A stretch of DNA of 64,000 nt from NCBI GenBank assembly GCA_963791425.1, contig CAWBSE010000004.1:992001-1056000 (forward strand). The letters are read 5' to 3'. Made by a program: the position numbers and the translations under genes. How positions within the stretch are numbered: the stretch's first letter is position 1; every line of letters starts with the position of its first letter. The DNA comes from DATBLE01 sp963791425. Its GTDB lineage: Bacteria; Actinomycetota; Thermoleophilia; Gaiellales; Gaiellaceae. Positions 9,695-17,654 of the stretch are shown one piece after another. The notes under the pieces are model-generated. The model was not told the DNA's origin. It saw only the letters and a program-made list of their open reading frames with translations, and searched no databases.

Positions 9695-11224
9695 CTAGAC
9701 CGTCTTGTCGCCGGGGGCGAGCCCGAGGCGCTCGCCCGGGGTATCCGGCGCGGTGGCCTTCCGCAACGGCACCTCGCGCAGGAACCATGTGAGCACGAAC
9801 GCGACGACGCCGAACGCGGCGGCGACGAGGAAGACGGGCTGGAGCGAGACCGCGAAGGCGTTCACGTAGGCGTCATGCACTTGCGGCGGCAGGTGCTTGA
9901 TCAGGGCCGGGGTGGCGGTCTTCGGGACATGCGCGCCCGTCGGCAGGTGGCCCGCCAGGTTGACGTGGAGGCGGTTGATGAAGATCGCGCCGAACATCGA
10001 CACGCCGATCGAGCCGCCGATCTGGCGGAAGAGGATCGCGCCCGATGTGGCCACGCCCAGCAGTCGATGCTCGACCGCGTTCTGCACGGCGAGCACCAAC
10101 ACCTGCATCACCATCCCGATCCCGAGACCGACGACGAGCATGTCCATCGAGGCGGTCCACGTCGAACTGCCGGCGTCGAGACGCGAGAGCAGCACCAGCC
10201 CGACGGTCATCACCGCGGTGCCGATGATCGGGAACGGCTTGTAGCGGCCCCAGCGCGAGATCAACTGGCCGCTGCCGATCGAGGTGATCAGCACGCCGAG
10301 CATCATCGGGGTCAGCTGCAACCCCGATCCGGTCGGCGTCTCGCCCTTGACGATCTGGAGGAACACGGGCATGTAGACGATCGCCCCGAAGAGCGCGAGC
10401 CCGACGGCGAACCCGACCGCACTGGTGACGGTGAAGATCTTGTTGCGGAAGAGCTCGAGCGGGAGGATCGGCTCCGCGGCGCGCCGCTCGACGAGCACGA
10501 AGAGGCCCAGCAGGATCACGGAGGCGACGACCATCGCAGCGATCTCCGGCGAGCCCCAGGGGTACGTCGTGCCGCCGAGGCTGGTGAACAGCACGATCGC
10601 GGAGAGGCCGGCGGCGAGCAGCGACGCGCCGAGCCAGTCGATCGCGTGTTTGACCTTCTCGGTGCGGGAATGGAATGCCGTCTGGATCACGACCAGCGCG
10701 ACGATCCCGATCGGGAGGTTGATGTAGAAGATCCAGCGCCAGGTGAGGTTGTCGACGAACCAGCCGCCGAGCAGCGGCCCGATCACGGTCGACACGCCGA
10801 AGACGGCGCCGAAGAACCCCTGGTACTTCCCGCGCTCGCGGGGCGGGATGATGTCGCCGACGACGGCGACCGAGGTGACGATCAGACCACCGGCGCCGAG
10901 CCCCTGGACAGCGCGGAACACGATCAGCTCGGTCAGGTTCTGGCTCAGCCCGCAGAGCGCCGAGCCGATCAGGAAGATCACGATCGCGATCTGGAGGACC
11001 GGCTTGCGCCCGTACAGGTCGCCGACCTTCCCGTAGACCGGCCCCGAGACGGTCGCCGTCAGCAGATAGGCGGTCACGACCCAGGAGAGGTGGTCGAGCC
11101 CGCCGAGGTCGCCGACGATCGTCGGCAGCGCGGTCGAGACAATCGTCTGGTCGAGCGACGCGAGCAGAAGGACGAGGAGCAGCGCGCCGAAGACGACGCG
11201 GATGCGCGGCTGCTCCGGGGTCAT
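9695..11224 (-). CDS. DHA2-family (EmrB/QacA) MFS drug exporter
   Basis: 509-aa, 14-helix type proton-driven exporter. Diagnostic features are LDQTIVSTALPTI at the first helix, GKVGDLYGRKP (motif A) in the first cytoplasmic loop, RAVQGLGAGG (motif B) and GPLLGGWFVDNLTWRWIFYINLPIG (motif C, in two overlapping parts). Its ATG overlaps the stop of the TetR gene upstream as ATGA, so the two are coupled, and TetR is the likely repressor of this pump. The substrate is unknown; family members expel hydrophobic drugs and dyes. Confidence 0.92.
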   Translation of the reverse strand: MTPEQPRIRVVFGALLLVLLLASLDQTIVSTALPTIVGDLGGLDHLSWVVTAYLLTATVSGPVYGKVGDLYGRKPVLQIAIVIFLIGSALCGLSQNLTELIVFRAVQGLGAGGLIVTSVAVVGDIIPPRERGKYQGFFGAVFGVSTVIGPLLGGWFVDNLTWRWIFYINLPIGIVALVVIQTAFHSRTEKVKHAIDWLGASLLAAGLSAIVLFTSLGGTTYPWGSPEIAAMVVASVILLGLFVLVERRAAEPILPLELFRNKIFTVTSAVGFAVGLALFGAIVYMPVFLQIVKGETPTGSGLQLTPMMLGVLITSIGSGQLISRWGRYKPFPIIGTAVMTVGLVLLSRLDAGSSTWTASMDMLVVGLGIGMVMQVLVLAVQNAVEHRLLGVATSGAILFRQIGGSIGVSMFGAIFINRLHVNLAGHLPTGAHVPKTATPALIKHLPPQVHDAYVNAFAVSLQPVFLVAAAFGVVAFVLTWFLREVPLRKATAPDTPGERLGLAPGDKTV

Positions 11225-11871
11225 GCGGCCACCCGGCGGCGGTGGTACCGACCGCGCAGCGCGTCGATCGCGGCGGTGAGCTGCCTGGCCGTCAGCGGGC
11301 GGACGTCCTGCGGGGTCGCCGCCGCCGGCCGCATCCCGTCGAGCAGGATGCGGAGGTGCCGGCGCCACGCCTGGGGCGCGATGCCGGCGGTCGCCTCGAA
11401 GACCGGCGTGAACGACCACAGCGCCAGCGAGAGGTCGGCCACCGTCAGGTCGTCGCGCAGGACGCCCTGCTCACGGCCGCGGGCGAGGAGCCGGTCGAGC
11501 AGGGGCACGATCTGCTTGCGGCGCTTGGTCACGCCCTCGCCCGCAGGGTGGCGGATGAAGACGCTGCGCAGCGCGAGGTTTCTCGCCTGGAGGTCGAGGA
11601 CGTGCTCGAGGTAGCCGACGAGCCCGGACCAGGCGTCGTCCTCCGCCACCGCCTGCTCTGCGGCGACGAGCACGGCGTCGATGTGCTCCTCGTAGATCAC
11701 CTCGACGAGCGCTTCGCGCGAGGGAAAGTGGCGGTACAGCGTCCCGATCCCGACCCCGGCGCGGCGCGCGATCTCCTCGAGCGACGCATCCGCGCCCTGC
11801 TCGGCGAACACCTCCCGCCCCGCCGCAACCAGCAGTGCGCGGTTCCTCGCGGCATCACGGCGCTGTGACAT
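11221..11871 (-). CDS. TetR-family transcriptional regulator
   Basis: 216 aa. The N-terminal TetR helix-turn-helix is clear: RNRALLVAAGREVFAEQG, then LEEIARRAGVGIGTLYRHFPSREAL at about residues 31-55. The C-terminal ligand domain is divergent, as usual, and resembles the regulator type with the phrase LYRHFPSREALVEVIYEE. It is the first gene of an operon with the DHA2 exporter and presumably represses it. Confidence 0.9.
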   Translation of the reverse strand: MSQRRDAARNRALLVAAGREVFAEQGADASLEEIARRAGVGIGTLYRHFPSREALVEVIYEEHIDAVLVAAEQAVAEDDAWSGLVGYLEHVLDLQARNLALRSVFIRHPAGEGVTKRRKQIVPLLDRLLARGREQGVLRDDLTVADLSLALWSFTPVFEATAGIAPQAWRRHLRILLDGMRPAAATPQDVRPLTARQLTAAIDALRGRYHRRRVAA

Positions 11872-11885
11872 GCCGCCAGGCTAGC

Positions 11886-11905
11886 AAAAACGGAGGCCGC
11901 CTCCG
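11886..11905 (-). terminator. Intrinsic terminator after dioxygenase gene
   Basis: CGGAGGC/GCCTCCG stem followed by TTTTT on the minus strand, two bases after the dioxygenase stop codon. It separates that gene from the TetR-exporter operon. Confidence 0.7.
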
Positions 11906-11906
11906 C

Positions 11907-12593
11907 TTAGTTCGTGTGCACTCCCATGGTCGCGGTGCCGACGTACCCCGCTCCCTGCCTGGCGATCTTCGCGAGCGACTTGCTGCCGCCGTTGACGAAG
12001 ATCGAGTCGTCGGCATTGCGGGTCGTCCGGCTCGGCCGCTTGCTATACGGCGTGCGCTTGTAGACCGCGTCGGTGACCGCGTCGTTGAAGAACAACTGGC
12101 CGGTGTGCACGACGTTGCCGGCGACGTGCACCTTCACGTGGATGTGGACGGTGCGGCCCGGGTACCAGCCCGGGTAGACGGTCTGGAACGTCGCGACGCC
12201 GGATGCGTCGGTTCGCTGGAGACCGCGCATGAAGGTGCGATTCGCCGAGCCGGCGCCGAAGCCGGAATAGATCCCGGAGGCGTCGGCGTGCCAGATGTCG
12301 ACGACCGCGCCCTTGATCGGCTTGCAGGTCGAGGCGTTGACGACCGCCAGCCGAAGTGCCAGCGGCTGTCCGGGCCGCCCTTCGGTGATGTCGCGGCGGA
12401 GCTTTTCGCCGTCGATGTAGTACGGCCCCTCGGTCATCTCCGGCGTCAGCACGCAGGTGACGACGCCCGAGGCGACCGCCGCCGGGCCGCCGCTCGCGGC
12501 GTCCGACTCGGCGACCTTGAAGCCGGCGAGCCCGAGCGCGCCGCCGAGGGCGCCGAGCAGCGAGGCCTTGCGGGTGATCCGTGTCTCTTCCAT
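11907..12593 (-). CDS. Exported intradiol ring-cleavage dioxygenase-like protein
   Basis: 228 aa. The catalytic core of the protocatechuate/catechol 1,2-dioxygenase fold is present: EGPYY (first tyrosine ligand), VDIWHADASGIYSG, the YPGWYPGRTVHIHVKV block that holds the second tyrosine and both histidine iron ligands, and GQLFF. The N-terminus (MEETRITRKASLLGALGGALGLAG) looks like a Tat-like or hydrophobic leader, so it belongs to the extracytoplasmic twin-arginine subset of unknown substrate. ATG at 12593 was chosen since upstream in-frame codons belong to a LuxR relic. Confidence 0.82.
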   Translation of the reverse strand: MEETRITRKASLLGALGGALGLAGFKVAESDAASGGPAAVASGVVTCVLTPEMTEGPYYIDGEKLRRDITEGRPGQPLALRLAVVNASTCKPIKGAVVDIWHADASGIYSGFGAGSANRTFMRGLQRTDASGVATFQTVYPGWYPGRTVHIHVKVHVAGNVVHTGQLFFNDAVTDAVYKRTPYSKRPSRTTRNADDSIFVNGGSKSLAKIARQGAGYVGTATMGVHTN

Positions 12594-12631
12594 GGAGGCC
12601 ACCGTAGCGGCCGTACCTGAGATCTCCCTAA

Positions 12632-12825
12632 AGACTCGCGGCGGCGCCGAGCGCGTCGGCGAGCTCGCCGCGACCTGCCGCTCGACCGTCTTCGTCGTCA
12701 CGAACAGCGCCTGCGCGATCTTCGAGCGCGGCAAAGACGCCCCGGCCCTTGACGGCGCGGTCGAGCAAGCGGCCCAGCGCTGCCGCTTCAGCCTCTCGTT
12801 CGAGGAGTACCCCGTGCCCCGCCAC
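12632..12825 (-). pseudogene. Relic of a LuxR-family AAA regulator
   Basis: The first 30 codons from GTG at 12825 read LLEREAEAAALGRLLDRAVKG, the start of the ATPase module of large LuxR regulators. About 80 bases on, in a different frame, comes SKIAQALFVTTKTVERQV, the recognition helix of their C-terminal helix-turn-helix. The several hundred codons normally between them are gone and the end of the helix-turn-helix is degraded. It is a collapsed gene, not a functional regulator. Its HTH frame runs without a stop into the dioxygenase gene by chance. Confidence 0.65.
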
Positions 12826-12851
12826 CCTCTCTCGGGACGAGCCTACTCGGA

Positions 12852-14306
12852 TCAGTCGATCTCCGCGGCCGGTGCGTGCGCGCCGGCCGCCTCGTGTGCG
12901 GGTGCCGCGGCGGTGCGCAGCAGCACTCCGGCCAGGACGGCGGCCGACACGGCGAAGATCGTGCCGACGACGAAGGCGAGGTGGTAGCCGCCGGTGAGCG
13001 CCGCGGCCTCGCTCGAGCCCGAGCCGGTCAGGTTGCCGGTGCGCCAGGCGGCGAGGCTCGCGAGCACGGCGAGCCCGAGGGCGCCGCCCATCATGAACGC
13101 GGTGTTGACCACCCCCGAGGCCAGCCCGGACTCCTCCGGCTTCACGTCACTCATCGCCGCGAGCAGGATCGGGTTGAACGCCATGCCCGCGCCGATGCCG
13201 AGCAGGATCATGCTCGGGAGGACGTTGACCGTGAAGGTGCCGTCGGCCGGCGCCATCGTGAAGAGGACGAGCCCCACCGAGGCGATCCCGAGGCCGGTGA
13301 CGAGCGGCGGCTTGATCCCGAAGCGCATCACGAGCCGCGCCGAGAGGCCGACGGAGAACACCGCCATGATCACGTTCGCCGGCAGGAACGCGAGCCCGAC
13401 CTGCAGCGGGCTGTAGCCGAGCACCTTCTGCATGTACAGCGCCGACAGGAAGAACCAGGCGAACATCGAGGCCGCCCAGAGCATGCCGACCAGGTTCGAG
13501 GCCCAGATGTTGCGCAGCTTGAGAATCGCGAGCGGCATCAGCGGCTCCGCCACCCGGCTCTCGAGCACGAAGAAGCCGGCCATCAGCACGGCCGCGGCGG
13601 CGAGCAGACCGAGCGTCTCGGCCGACAGCCACCCGTTGCCGTTGCCGTTCACGATCGCGTAGACGGCGAGCATCAGCGAGGCCGTGACGGTGACGGCGCC
13701 CGCGATGTCGAGCCGTCCGCGGGTCGTCGCCGCCTGCGACGACGGCAGGAGCCGCAGCGTCAGGAAGTACACGACGATCCCGATCGGGACGTTGACGAGG
13801 AAGATCCAGTGCCAGCTGAGCGTGTCGGTGAGGACGCCGCCGAGCAGCACGCCGATGCTGCCTCCGCCGGCCATCACGAACCCGAAGACGCCCATCGCCT
13901 TCGCGCGCTCGCCCGGCTCGGTGAACAGGTTCATGATCAGCGACAGCGCAACCGCCGACACGATCGCGCCGCCGACTCCCTGCACCGCCCGCGCCGCGAC
14001 CAGCATCCCCTGCGTGGTCGAGAGGCCGCAGACGACGGACGCACCGGTGAACAGGGCGATGCCGGCCAGGAACATGCGCCGGTGCCCGAAGAGGTCGCCG
14101 AGCCGCCCGCCGAGCAGCAGGAAGCCACCGAAGGTGAGCAGGTACGCGTTCACGACCCAGGCGAGCGAGGTCTCCGTGAAGCCGAGGTCCTTCTGGATCG
14201 ACGGCAGCGCGACATTCACGATCGTGGTGTCGAGGACGATCATCAGATCGCCCAGGCAGAGGACGATCAGCGCGAGCCAGCGGGTGCGGTTGTCGGTGAT
14301 GTTCAT
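12852..14306 (-). CDS. DHA2-family MFS exporter
   Basis: 484 aa, 14 predicted helices. LDTTIVNVALPSI, GGRLGDLFGHRR (motif A), RAVQGVGGAI (motif B) and GSIGVLLGGVLTD with WHWIFLVNVPIG (motif C) identify the EmrB/QacA branch. It has a GAGAGGAG ribosome site. A promoter-like motif shared with the nearby SigG-like sigma operon lies 16-52 bases upstream, so the gene is probably transcribed by that sigma factor (inference from motif identity). It is distinct from the other DHA2 exporter in this window. Confidence 0.92.
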   Translation of the reverse strand: MNITDNRTRWLALIVLCLGDLMIVLDTTIVNVALPSIQKDLGFTETSLAWVVNAYLLTFGGFLLLGGRLGDLFGHRRMFLAGIALFTGASVVCGLSTTQGMLVAARAVQGVGGAIVSAVALSLIMNLFTEPGERAKAMGVFGFVMAGGGSIGVLLGGVLTDTLSWHWIFLVNVPIGIVVYFLTLRLLPSSQAATTRGRLDIAGAVTVTASLMLAVYAIVNGNGNGWLSAETLGLLAAAAVLMAGFFVLESRVAEPLMPLAILKLRNIWASNLVGMLWAASMFAWFFLSALYMQKVLGYSPLQVGLAFLPANVIMAVFSVGLSARLVMRFGIKPPLVTGLGIASVGLVLFTMAPADGTFTVNVLPSMILLGIGAGMAFNPILLAAMSDVKPEESGLASGVVNTAFMMGGALGLAVLASLAAWRTGNLTGSGSSEAAALTGGYHLAFVVGTIFAVSAAVLAGVLLRTAAAPAHEAAGAHAPAAEID

Positions 14307-14321
14307 GTGCTCCTCTCGTTT

Positions 14322-14358
14322 CTACCGGTTCGACCGGACCCGGCGTCGAAACTCATCG
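14322..14358 (-). promoter_or_regulatory. Candidate SigG-like promoter of the MFS gene
   Basis: On the minus strand CGATGAGTTTC (14348-14358) is followed after exactly 12 bases by GGTCG and then a CCGGTAG block. The same two blocks at the same spacing occur upstream of the AHSA1-sigma operon. The first block fits an ECF -35 element and the second a -10 element. Confidence 0.6.
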
Positions 14359-14388
14359 ATGAGTTTTCGCGCGTGGCGCCGTCTTGTC
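14357..14388 (+). promoter_or_regulatory. Divergent candidate SigG-like promoter of the STAS gene
   Basis: The -35-like block is palindromic: AAACTCATCGATGAGTTT (14349-14366), so the same element also reads CGATGAGTTT on the plus strand. A CGTCT block at the -10 distance keeps the GTC core of GGTCG. The STAS start codon follows within about 10 bases, suggesting a nearly leaderless mRNA. Confidence 0.4.
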
Positions 14389-14392
14389 ATCG

Positions 14393-14665
14393 ATGCCTGC
14401 GACCCAGCCGGGGCCGGTCCTCGTCGACGCGCGCGAGCTCGCTGCCGACGTGGCGACGCTCGACCTGCTCGCCCGGCTGCAGCTGGCGGCGCAGCGGCTC
14501 GGCCGGCGCGTCCTGCTGTGCGGGGTCTCCGACGACCTCGGCCGGCTGATCGAACTGGCCGGACTCGCCGGGACGCTACGGATCGAGCCGCGGCGGCAGC
14601 CCGAACAGCGGGAACAGCCGCTCGGTGCCGAGGAAGAACGTCAGCTCGCCGATCCGTCCGTCTGA
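14393..14665 (+). CDS. STAS-domain protein
   Basis: 90 aa resembling the anti-sigma-factor antagonist (STAS) fold: VLVDARELAADVATLDLLARL, a GRRVLLCGVS strand, then LGRLIELAGLAGTLRIE. The tail RRQPEQREQPLGAEEE is a feature I recall from actinobacterial proteins encoded next to SigG-type sigma factors. The serine normally phosphorylated in SpoIIAA is not obvious. The last 90 bases overlap the end of the convergent sigma gene, and both products keep recognisable C-terminal sequence. It is divergent from the MFS exporter and shares a palindromic promoter element with it. Confidence 0.65.
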   Translation: MPATQPGPVLVDARELAADVATLDLLARLQLAAQRLGRRVLLCGVSDDLGRLIELAGLAGTLRIEPRRQPEQREQPLGAEEERQLADPSV

Positions 14666-15559
14666 CAGGCCGTCGAGCACGATCAGCGCCCACGCCTCGT
14701 AGCCGCCGTCCTCGCTCGGCTTGTACTGGCCGAACGCGGGCGAGCCGTTGGCGGAGCCGGCCGGGATCACGCGCGAGCCCTTGCACCCGATGCCCGGCCC
14801 GAACCACCACGTGAAGATGTCGTCGCGGCCGGAGAGCCAGAGATCGTAGGGCGGCATCGACTGCGTCGCGTCCTCGTGGATCAGCGCCGTCAGCCGCTCG
14901 ATGTCATATGCCTCGAACGCCTCGACGAACCGGGCGAGCAGCTCGCGCTCCTCGTCGCCCAGCGCGTCGGTCGTGTCCTCGGCGCTCATGTTCGCCGTCT
15001 CGAGCGTCGCCCGGGCGCGCTGCAACGCGCTGTTCACCGACGCGACGCTCGTCTCGAGCAGCTCGGCGGCCTCGCTCGCCTGCCAGCGCAGCACCTCGCA
15101 GAGGATCAGGACGGCGCGCTGGCGCGGCGGCAGGTGCTGCAGCGCGGCGACGAACGCGAGCCGGATCGTGTCGCGCTCGACGATCGCGTCGGCGGGGTCG
15201 GGGATCGGCTCGATCCACGTCACCTCGGCGCGCTCGTGCAGGTTCTCGACCACCGGCAGCGCCGCAGGGCCGAGATCCATCGGCCGCGCACGCCGCTCGC
15301 GCCCGCCGAGCATGTCCAGGCAGACGTTGGTGGCGATCCGGTAGAGCCAGGAGCGAAGCGCGGCCCGGCCCTCGAAGCGCTCGATGCTCCGCCAGGCGCG
15401 GATCAGCGTCTCCTGAACCGCGTCCTCCGCCTCGAACGGCGAGCCGAGCATGCGGTAGCTGTACGCGGTCAACTCGCGCCGGTAGCTCTCCAGCTCCTCG
15501 AACGCCGGGGTCGCGGTCGCCGACTCCACGGCACCATCGTAAGTGGTGGTAGGGGTCAC
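14576..15559 (-). CDS. SigG-like ECF sigma factor with C-terminal SnoaL-like domain
   Basis: 327 aa, longer than a plain ECF factor. Region 2: YRRELTAYSYRMLGSPFEAEDAVQE and ALRSWLYRIATNVCLD. Region 4: LQHLPPRQRAVLILCEVL followed by a helix-turn-helix (ASEAAELLETSVASVNSALQRARATL). The C-terminal 120 residues (FVEAFEAYDIERLTALIHEDA, FTWWFGPG, FLGTERLFPLFGLP) form the SnoaL-like domain that replaces a separate anti-sigma factor in this group, which includes M. tuberculosis SigG. GTG start, 3 bases after the AHSA1 gene's stop. Its own promoter motif is found upstream of that gene and at the neighbouring exporter. Confidence 0.9.
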   Translation of the reverse strand: MTPTTTYDGAVESATATPAFEELESYRRELTAYSYRMLGSPFEAEDAVQETLIRAWRSIERFEGRAALRSWLYRIATNVCLDMLGGRERRARPMDLGPAALPVVENLHERAEVTWIEPIPDPADAIVERDTIRLAFVAALQHLPPRQRAVLILCEVLRWQASEAAELLETSVASVNSALQRARATLETANMSAEDTTDALGDEERELLARFVEAFEAYDIERLTALIHEDATQSMPPYDLWLSGRDDIFTWWFGPGIGCKGSRVIPAGSANGSPAFGQYKPSEDGGYEAWALIVLDGLSDGRIGELTFFLGTERLFPLFGLPPRLDP

Positions 15560-15562
15560 GCG

Positions 15563-16057
15563 TCAGCGGCCGTGGAGCGATGTCCCGGTCTCGAGGGTGG
15601 TCTTCAGGTCGGCGAGGATGAACGCCCAGCCGCCACCCGCTTCGGCGACCTCGCCGCTGACGATGCCGGCGGTGATCGGCGCACCGTCGAGCTCGTGCGT
15701 CAGCGTGACCTTGGTGACGCCACCGTTCGGGAACATCTGCGGCTCGGCGGGATCGAGCTCGATCGTCACTGGGTTCGCGGGCTCCGCGGCGATCTTCTCG
15801 TCGAAGTGGGCGCGCCACGTGTACACGAGCTTGTTCGGCGCGACGACCTCGACGACCTCGCCGTCGACGAGCACGTCGGGCATGCCGAACCCCTTCATCT
15901 CCTCGGTGGCGTGGGCCTTGTAGGCGCCGCCGGCCCGGAGGTCGTACTCGGTGCGGCCGCCGTAGCCGAAGCGGGTCGATATGTCGGCGTCGGTGAGCGC
16001 GTCCCAGACCGTCTCCTGGTCAGCCTTGATGAACGTCTGGTGCTTGAAGCTGGTCAT
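15563..16057 (-). CDS. SRPBCC (AHSA1-like) protein
   Basis: 164-aa START-like fold protein of the activator-of-Hsp90-ATPase-like family: IKADQETVWDALTDADIST at the N-terminus, GGAYKAHATEEM, and the C-terminal helix GGGWAFILADLKTTLE. The family binds hydrophobic ligands; role unknown. AAAGGAA ribosome site. It is the first gene of an operon with the SigG-like sigma factor, and such pairs are common in actinobacteria. A copy of the shared promoter motif sits 19-56 bases before its start, so the operon is probably autoregulated. Confidence 0.85.
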   Translation of the reverse strand: MTSFKHQTFIKADQETVWDALTDADISTRFGYGGRTEYDLRAGGAYKAHATEEMKGFGMPDVLVDGEVVEVVAPNKLVYTWRAHFDEKIAAEPANPVTIELDPAEPQMFPNGGVTKVTLTHELDGAPITAGIVSGEVAEAGGGWAFILADLKTTLETGTSLHGR

Positions 16058-16075
16058 ACGGTTCCTTTCGTCGGA

Positions 16076-16113
16076 CTACCGGTACCGACCGATCGGCATC
16101 CTGAAACTCATCG
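16076..16113 (-). promoter_or_regulatory. Candidate SigG-like autoregulatory promoter
   Basis: Minus strand: CGATGAGTTTC (16103-16113), 12 bases, GGTCG, then CCGGTAG. The block sequences and spacing match the element upstream of the MFS gene at 14306, while the 12-base spacer itself differs, which argues for selection on the two blocks. The -35 block overlaps the last codons of the permease gene upstream. Confidence 0.6.
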
Positions 16114-17352
16114 GTGCACGAATGCCCGTCCGGCGATTCCGACGGCGAGCACCCCGACCCCCGCCGCGACGGCCGTCCACGGCAGCGTGACGACGAGAAC
16201 GGCGCAGGCGATGAGCCCGGCGACGTTCAGTGCACGCGGCCACCGGCGATGCGCCCGGTCCTGCGTGAACGCCGAGGCATTGGCGATCGCGTAGTAGGTG
16301 AGCACCCCGAACGACGAGAAGCCGATCGCGCCGCGCAGGTCGGTGGTCAGCACGAGCACCGAGACCACGGCGGCGATGACGAGCTCGGCGTGATCGGGCA
16401 CCTGGTATGTCGAGTGGACGGAGTCGAGCCACCGGGGCAGGTCTCCGTTCCGGGCCATCGCCAGGCCCGTGCGCCCGACCCCGGCGATCAACGCGAGCAG
16501 CGCGCCGAGGCTGGCGACCGCCGCGCCCACGCGAACGACGGGAACGGCCCACGCGGCGCCGACCGCGTCCACCGCCGAGGCAAGCGGCCGTGCGCTCGCC
16601 GCGAGCCCGCCCGGACCGAGCGCGACGAGCAGGGCGACGCCCACCACCACGTACAGGCCGACCGTGATCCCGAGCGCCAGCGGGATCGCCCGCGGGATCG
16701 TCCGCTCCGGCTCACGCACCTCCTCGCCGAGCGTCGCGATGCGCGCATACCCCGCGAACGCGAAGAACAACAGGCCGGCAGCCTGGAGCACGCCGTAGAT
16801 CCCGCCGCGGCCGGACGACAGCCCGTCCCTCCCCACCCCGCTCCCGTGGTGAACGGTGATCGTCACAACGGCGACCAGGAGCGCCAGGATCGACACCACG
16901 ACGAGCAGCCGAGCCAGCGCCGCCGTCCGCGAGATCCCCCGGTAGTTCGCCGCCGTCAGCCCCACCACGGCAGCCAGCCCGACCAGCCGCGTCACCCACT
17001 CCGACGCGTCGACCGCGTACGACGCGAACGTCAACGCCATCGCCGCGCACGACGCCGTCTTGCCGATCACGAACCCCCACCCGGCCACGAACCCCCACCA
17101 CTCCCCGAGCCGCTCCCGCCCGTAGACGTACGTCCCCCCGGAGGTCGGATACTGAGCAGCGAGCTGCGCGGAGGCAACGGCGTTGCAGTAGGCGACCGCA
17201 GCGGCCAAGCCCAGCCCGACGAGCAACCAGCTCCCAGCAGCCCGAGCAGCCGGCCCCCAGGCCGAGAACACCCCGGCCCCGATCATCGAGCTCAGCCCGA
17301 TGACGACCGCATCGCCGGTCCCGAGCCGCCGCGCAAGCGAAGCACCAGCCAC
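16108..17352 (-). CDS. APC-superfamily amino acid permease
   Basis: About 414 aa, 11-12 predicted helices. The N-terminal GTGDAVVIGLSSMIGAGVFSAWGPAARAAGS is the unwound first helix that binds the amino acid carboxylate (GAG motif). YPTSGGTYVYGRERLGEWWGF follows in helix 3, and FFAFAGYARIATLGEEVREPERTIPRAI is the conserved segment with the EE..P.R signature. GTG at 17352 gives a sensible start just before the first helix. Transport direction and substrate cannot be told from sequence. Confidence 0.88.
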   Translation of the reverse strand: MAGASLARRLGTGDAVVIGLSSMIGAGVFSAWGPAARAAGSWLLVGLGLAAAVAYCNAVASAQLAAQYPTSGGTYVYGRERLGEWWGFVAGWGFVIGKTASCAAMALTFASYAVDASEWVTRLVGLAAVVGLTAANYRGISRTAALARLLVVVSILALLVAVVTITVHHGSGVGRDGLSSGRGGIYGVLQAAGLLFFAFAGYARIATLGEEVREPERTIPRAIPLALGITVGLYVVVGVALLVALGPGGLAASARPLASAVDAVGAAWAVPVVRVGAAVASLGALLALIAGVGRTGLAMARNGDLPRWLDSVHSTYQVPDHAELVIAAVVSVLVLTTDLRGAIGFSSFGVLTYYAIANASAFTQDRAHRRWPRALNVAGLIACAVLVVTLPWTAVAAGVGVLAVGIAGRAFVHR

Positions 17353-17446
17353 GCCCGAATCATCCAGGACCCAGGCAACGGCCGCGCACCCGCCGCGCGG
17401 GCGCGCGAACAACCACACCAAGCGCACAGCGGAAGGGGGGATCCTG

Positions 17447-17475
17447 AAGGGGGGAAACCCTAGGTTTCCCCCCTT
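17447..17475. terminator. 13-bp hairpin: original tRNA-fMet terminator
   Basis: AAGGGGGGAAACC-CTA-GGTTTCCCCCCTT, a perfect 13-bp stem with a 3-base loop. It lies 8 bases beyond the 3' end of the partial tRNA copy. Before the island inserted, this was probably the terminator of the tRNA-fMet gene (inference). It can also act between the permease and the tRNA. Confidence 0.55.
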
Positions 17476-17482
17476 GAAGGAA

Positions 17483-17524
17483 TAGCGGGGGCAGGATTTG
17501 AACCTGCGACCTCCGGGTTATGAG
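17483..17524 (-). repeat. attL-like partial tRNA-fMet copy
   Basis: Identical to the 3' half of the tRNA-fMet gene, from the anticodon loop (CTCATAACC) through the T-arm to the discriminator base A. The sequence then diverges completely, so it is not a functional tRNA. Confidence 0.9.
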
Positions 17525-17654
17525 ATCGGCAGGGGTACGTCACGCCGGGGTCGCTCTGCATAGTCGAGCCATTCCAGGCAACGCCAGAGGACCCGCTGTG
17601 ATGCCAGTGGGGTAGAAAGTTCGGTAGAAAGTTTCGGCCGCGGAGGAGGCGCGT
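17525..17654. other. Island left end, no intact gene
   Basis: It holds two GTAGAAAG repeats and, on the minus strand, a short open tail reading LASQRVLWRCLEWLDYAERP and ending at a stop where the att repeat begins. That tail looks like the C-terminus of a lost gene, but I cannot name it. Confidence 0.35.
17612..17631 (+). repeat. Paired GTAGAAAG repeats (left)
   Basis: GTAGAAAG occurs at 17612 and 17624 (12-base spacing). A matching pair lies at 29006 and 29017 just inside the other island end. This is the arrangement expected for integrase arm-type binding sites (inference). Confidence 0.4.

Noticed and set aside
9566..11614. 682-codon plus-strand frame opposite the MFS gene
   Set aside because: Antisense shadow of a clear membrane transporter; low-complexity composition.
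12594..12734. Longer N-terminus of the intradiol dioxygenase-like protein
   Set aside because: The extra 47 codons encode a LuxR helix-turn-helix remnant, and the ATG at 12593 gives a normal leader.
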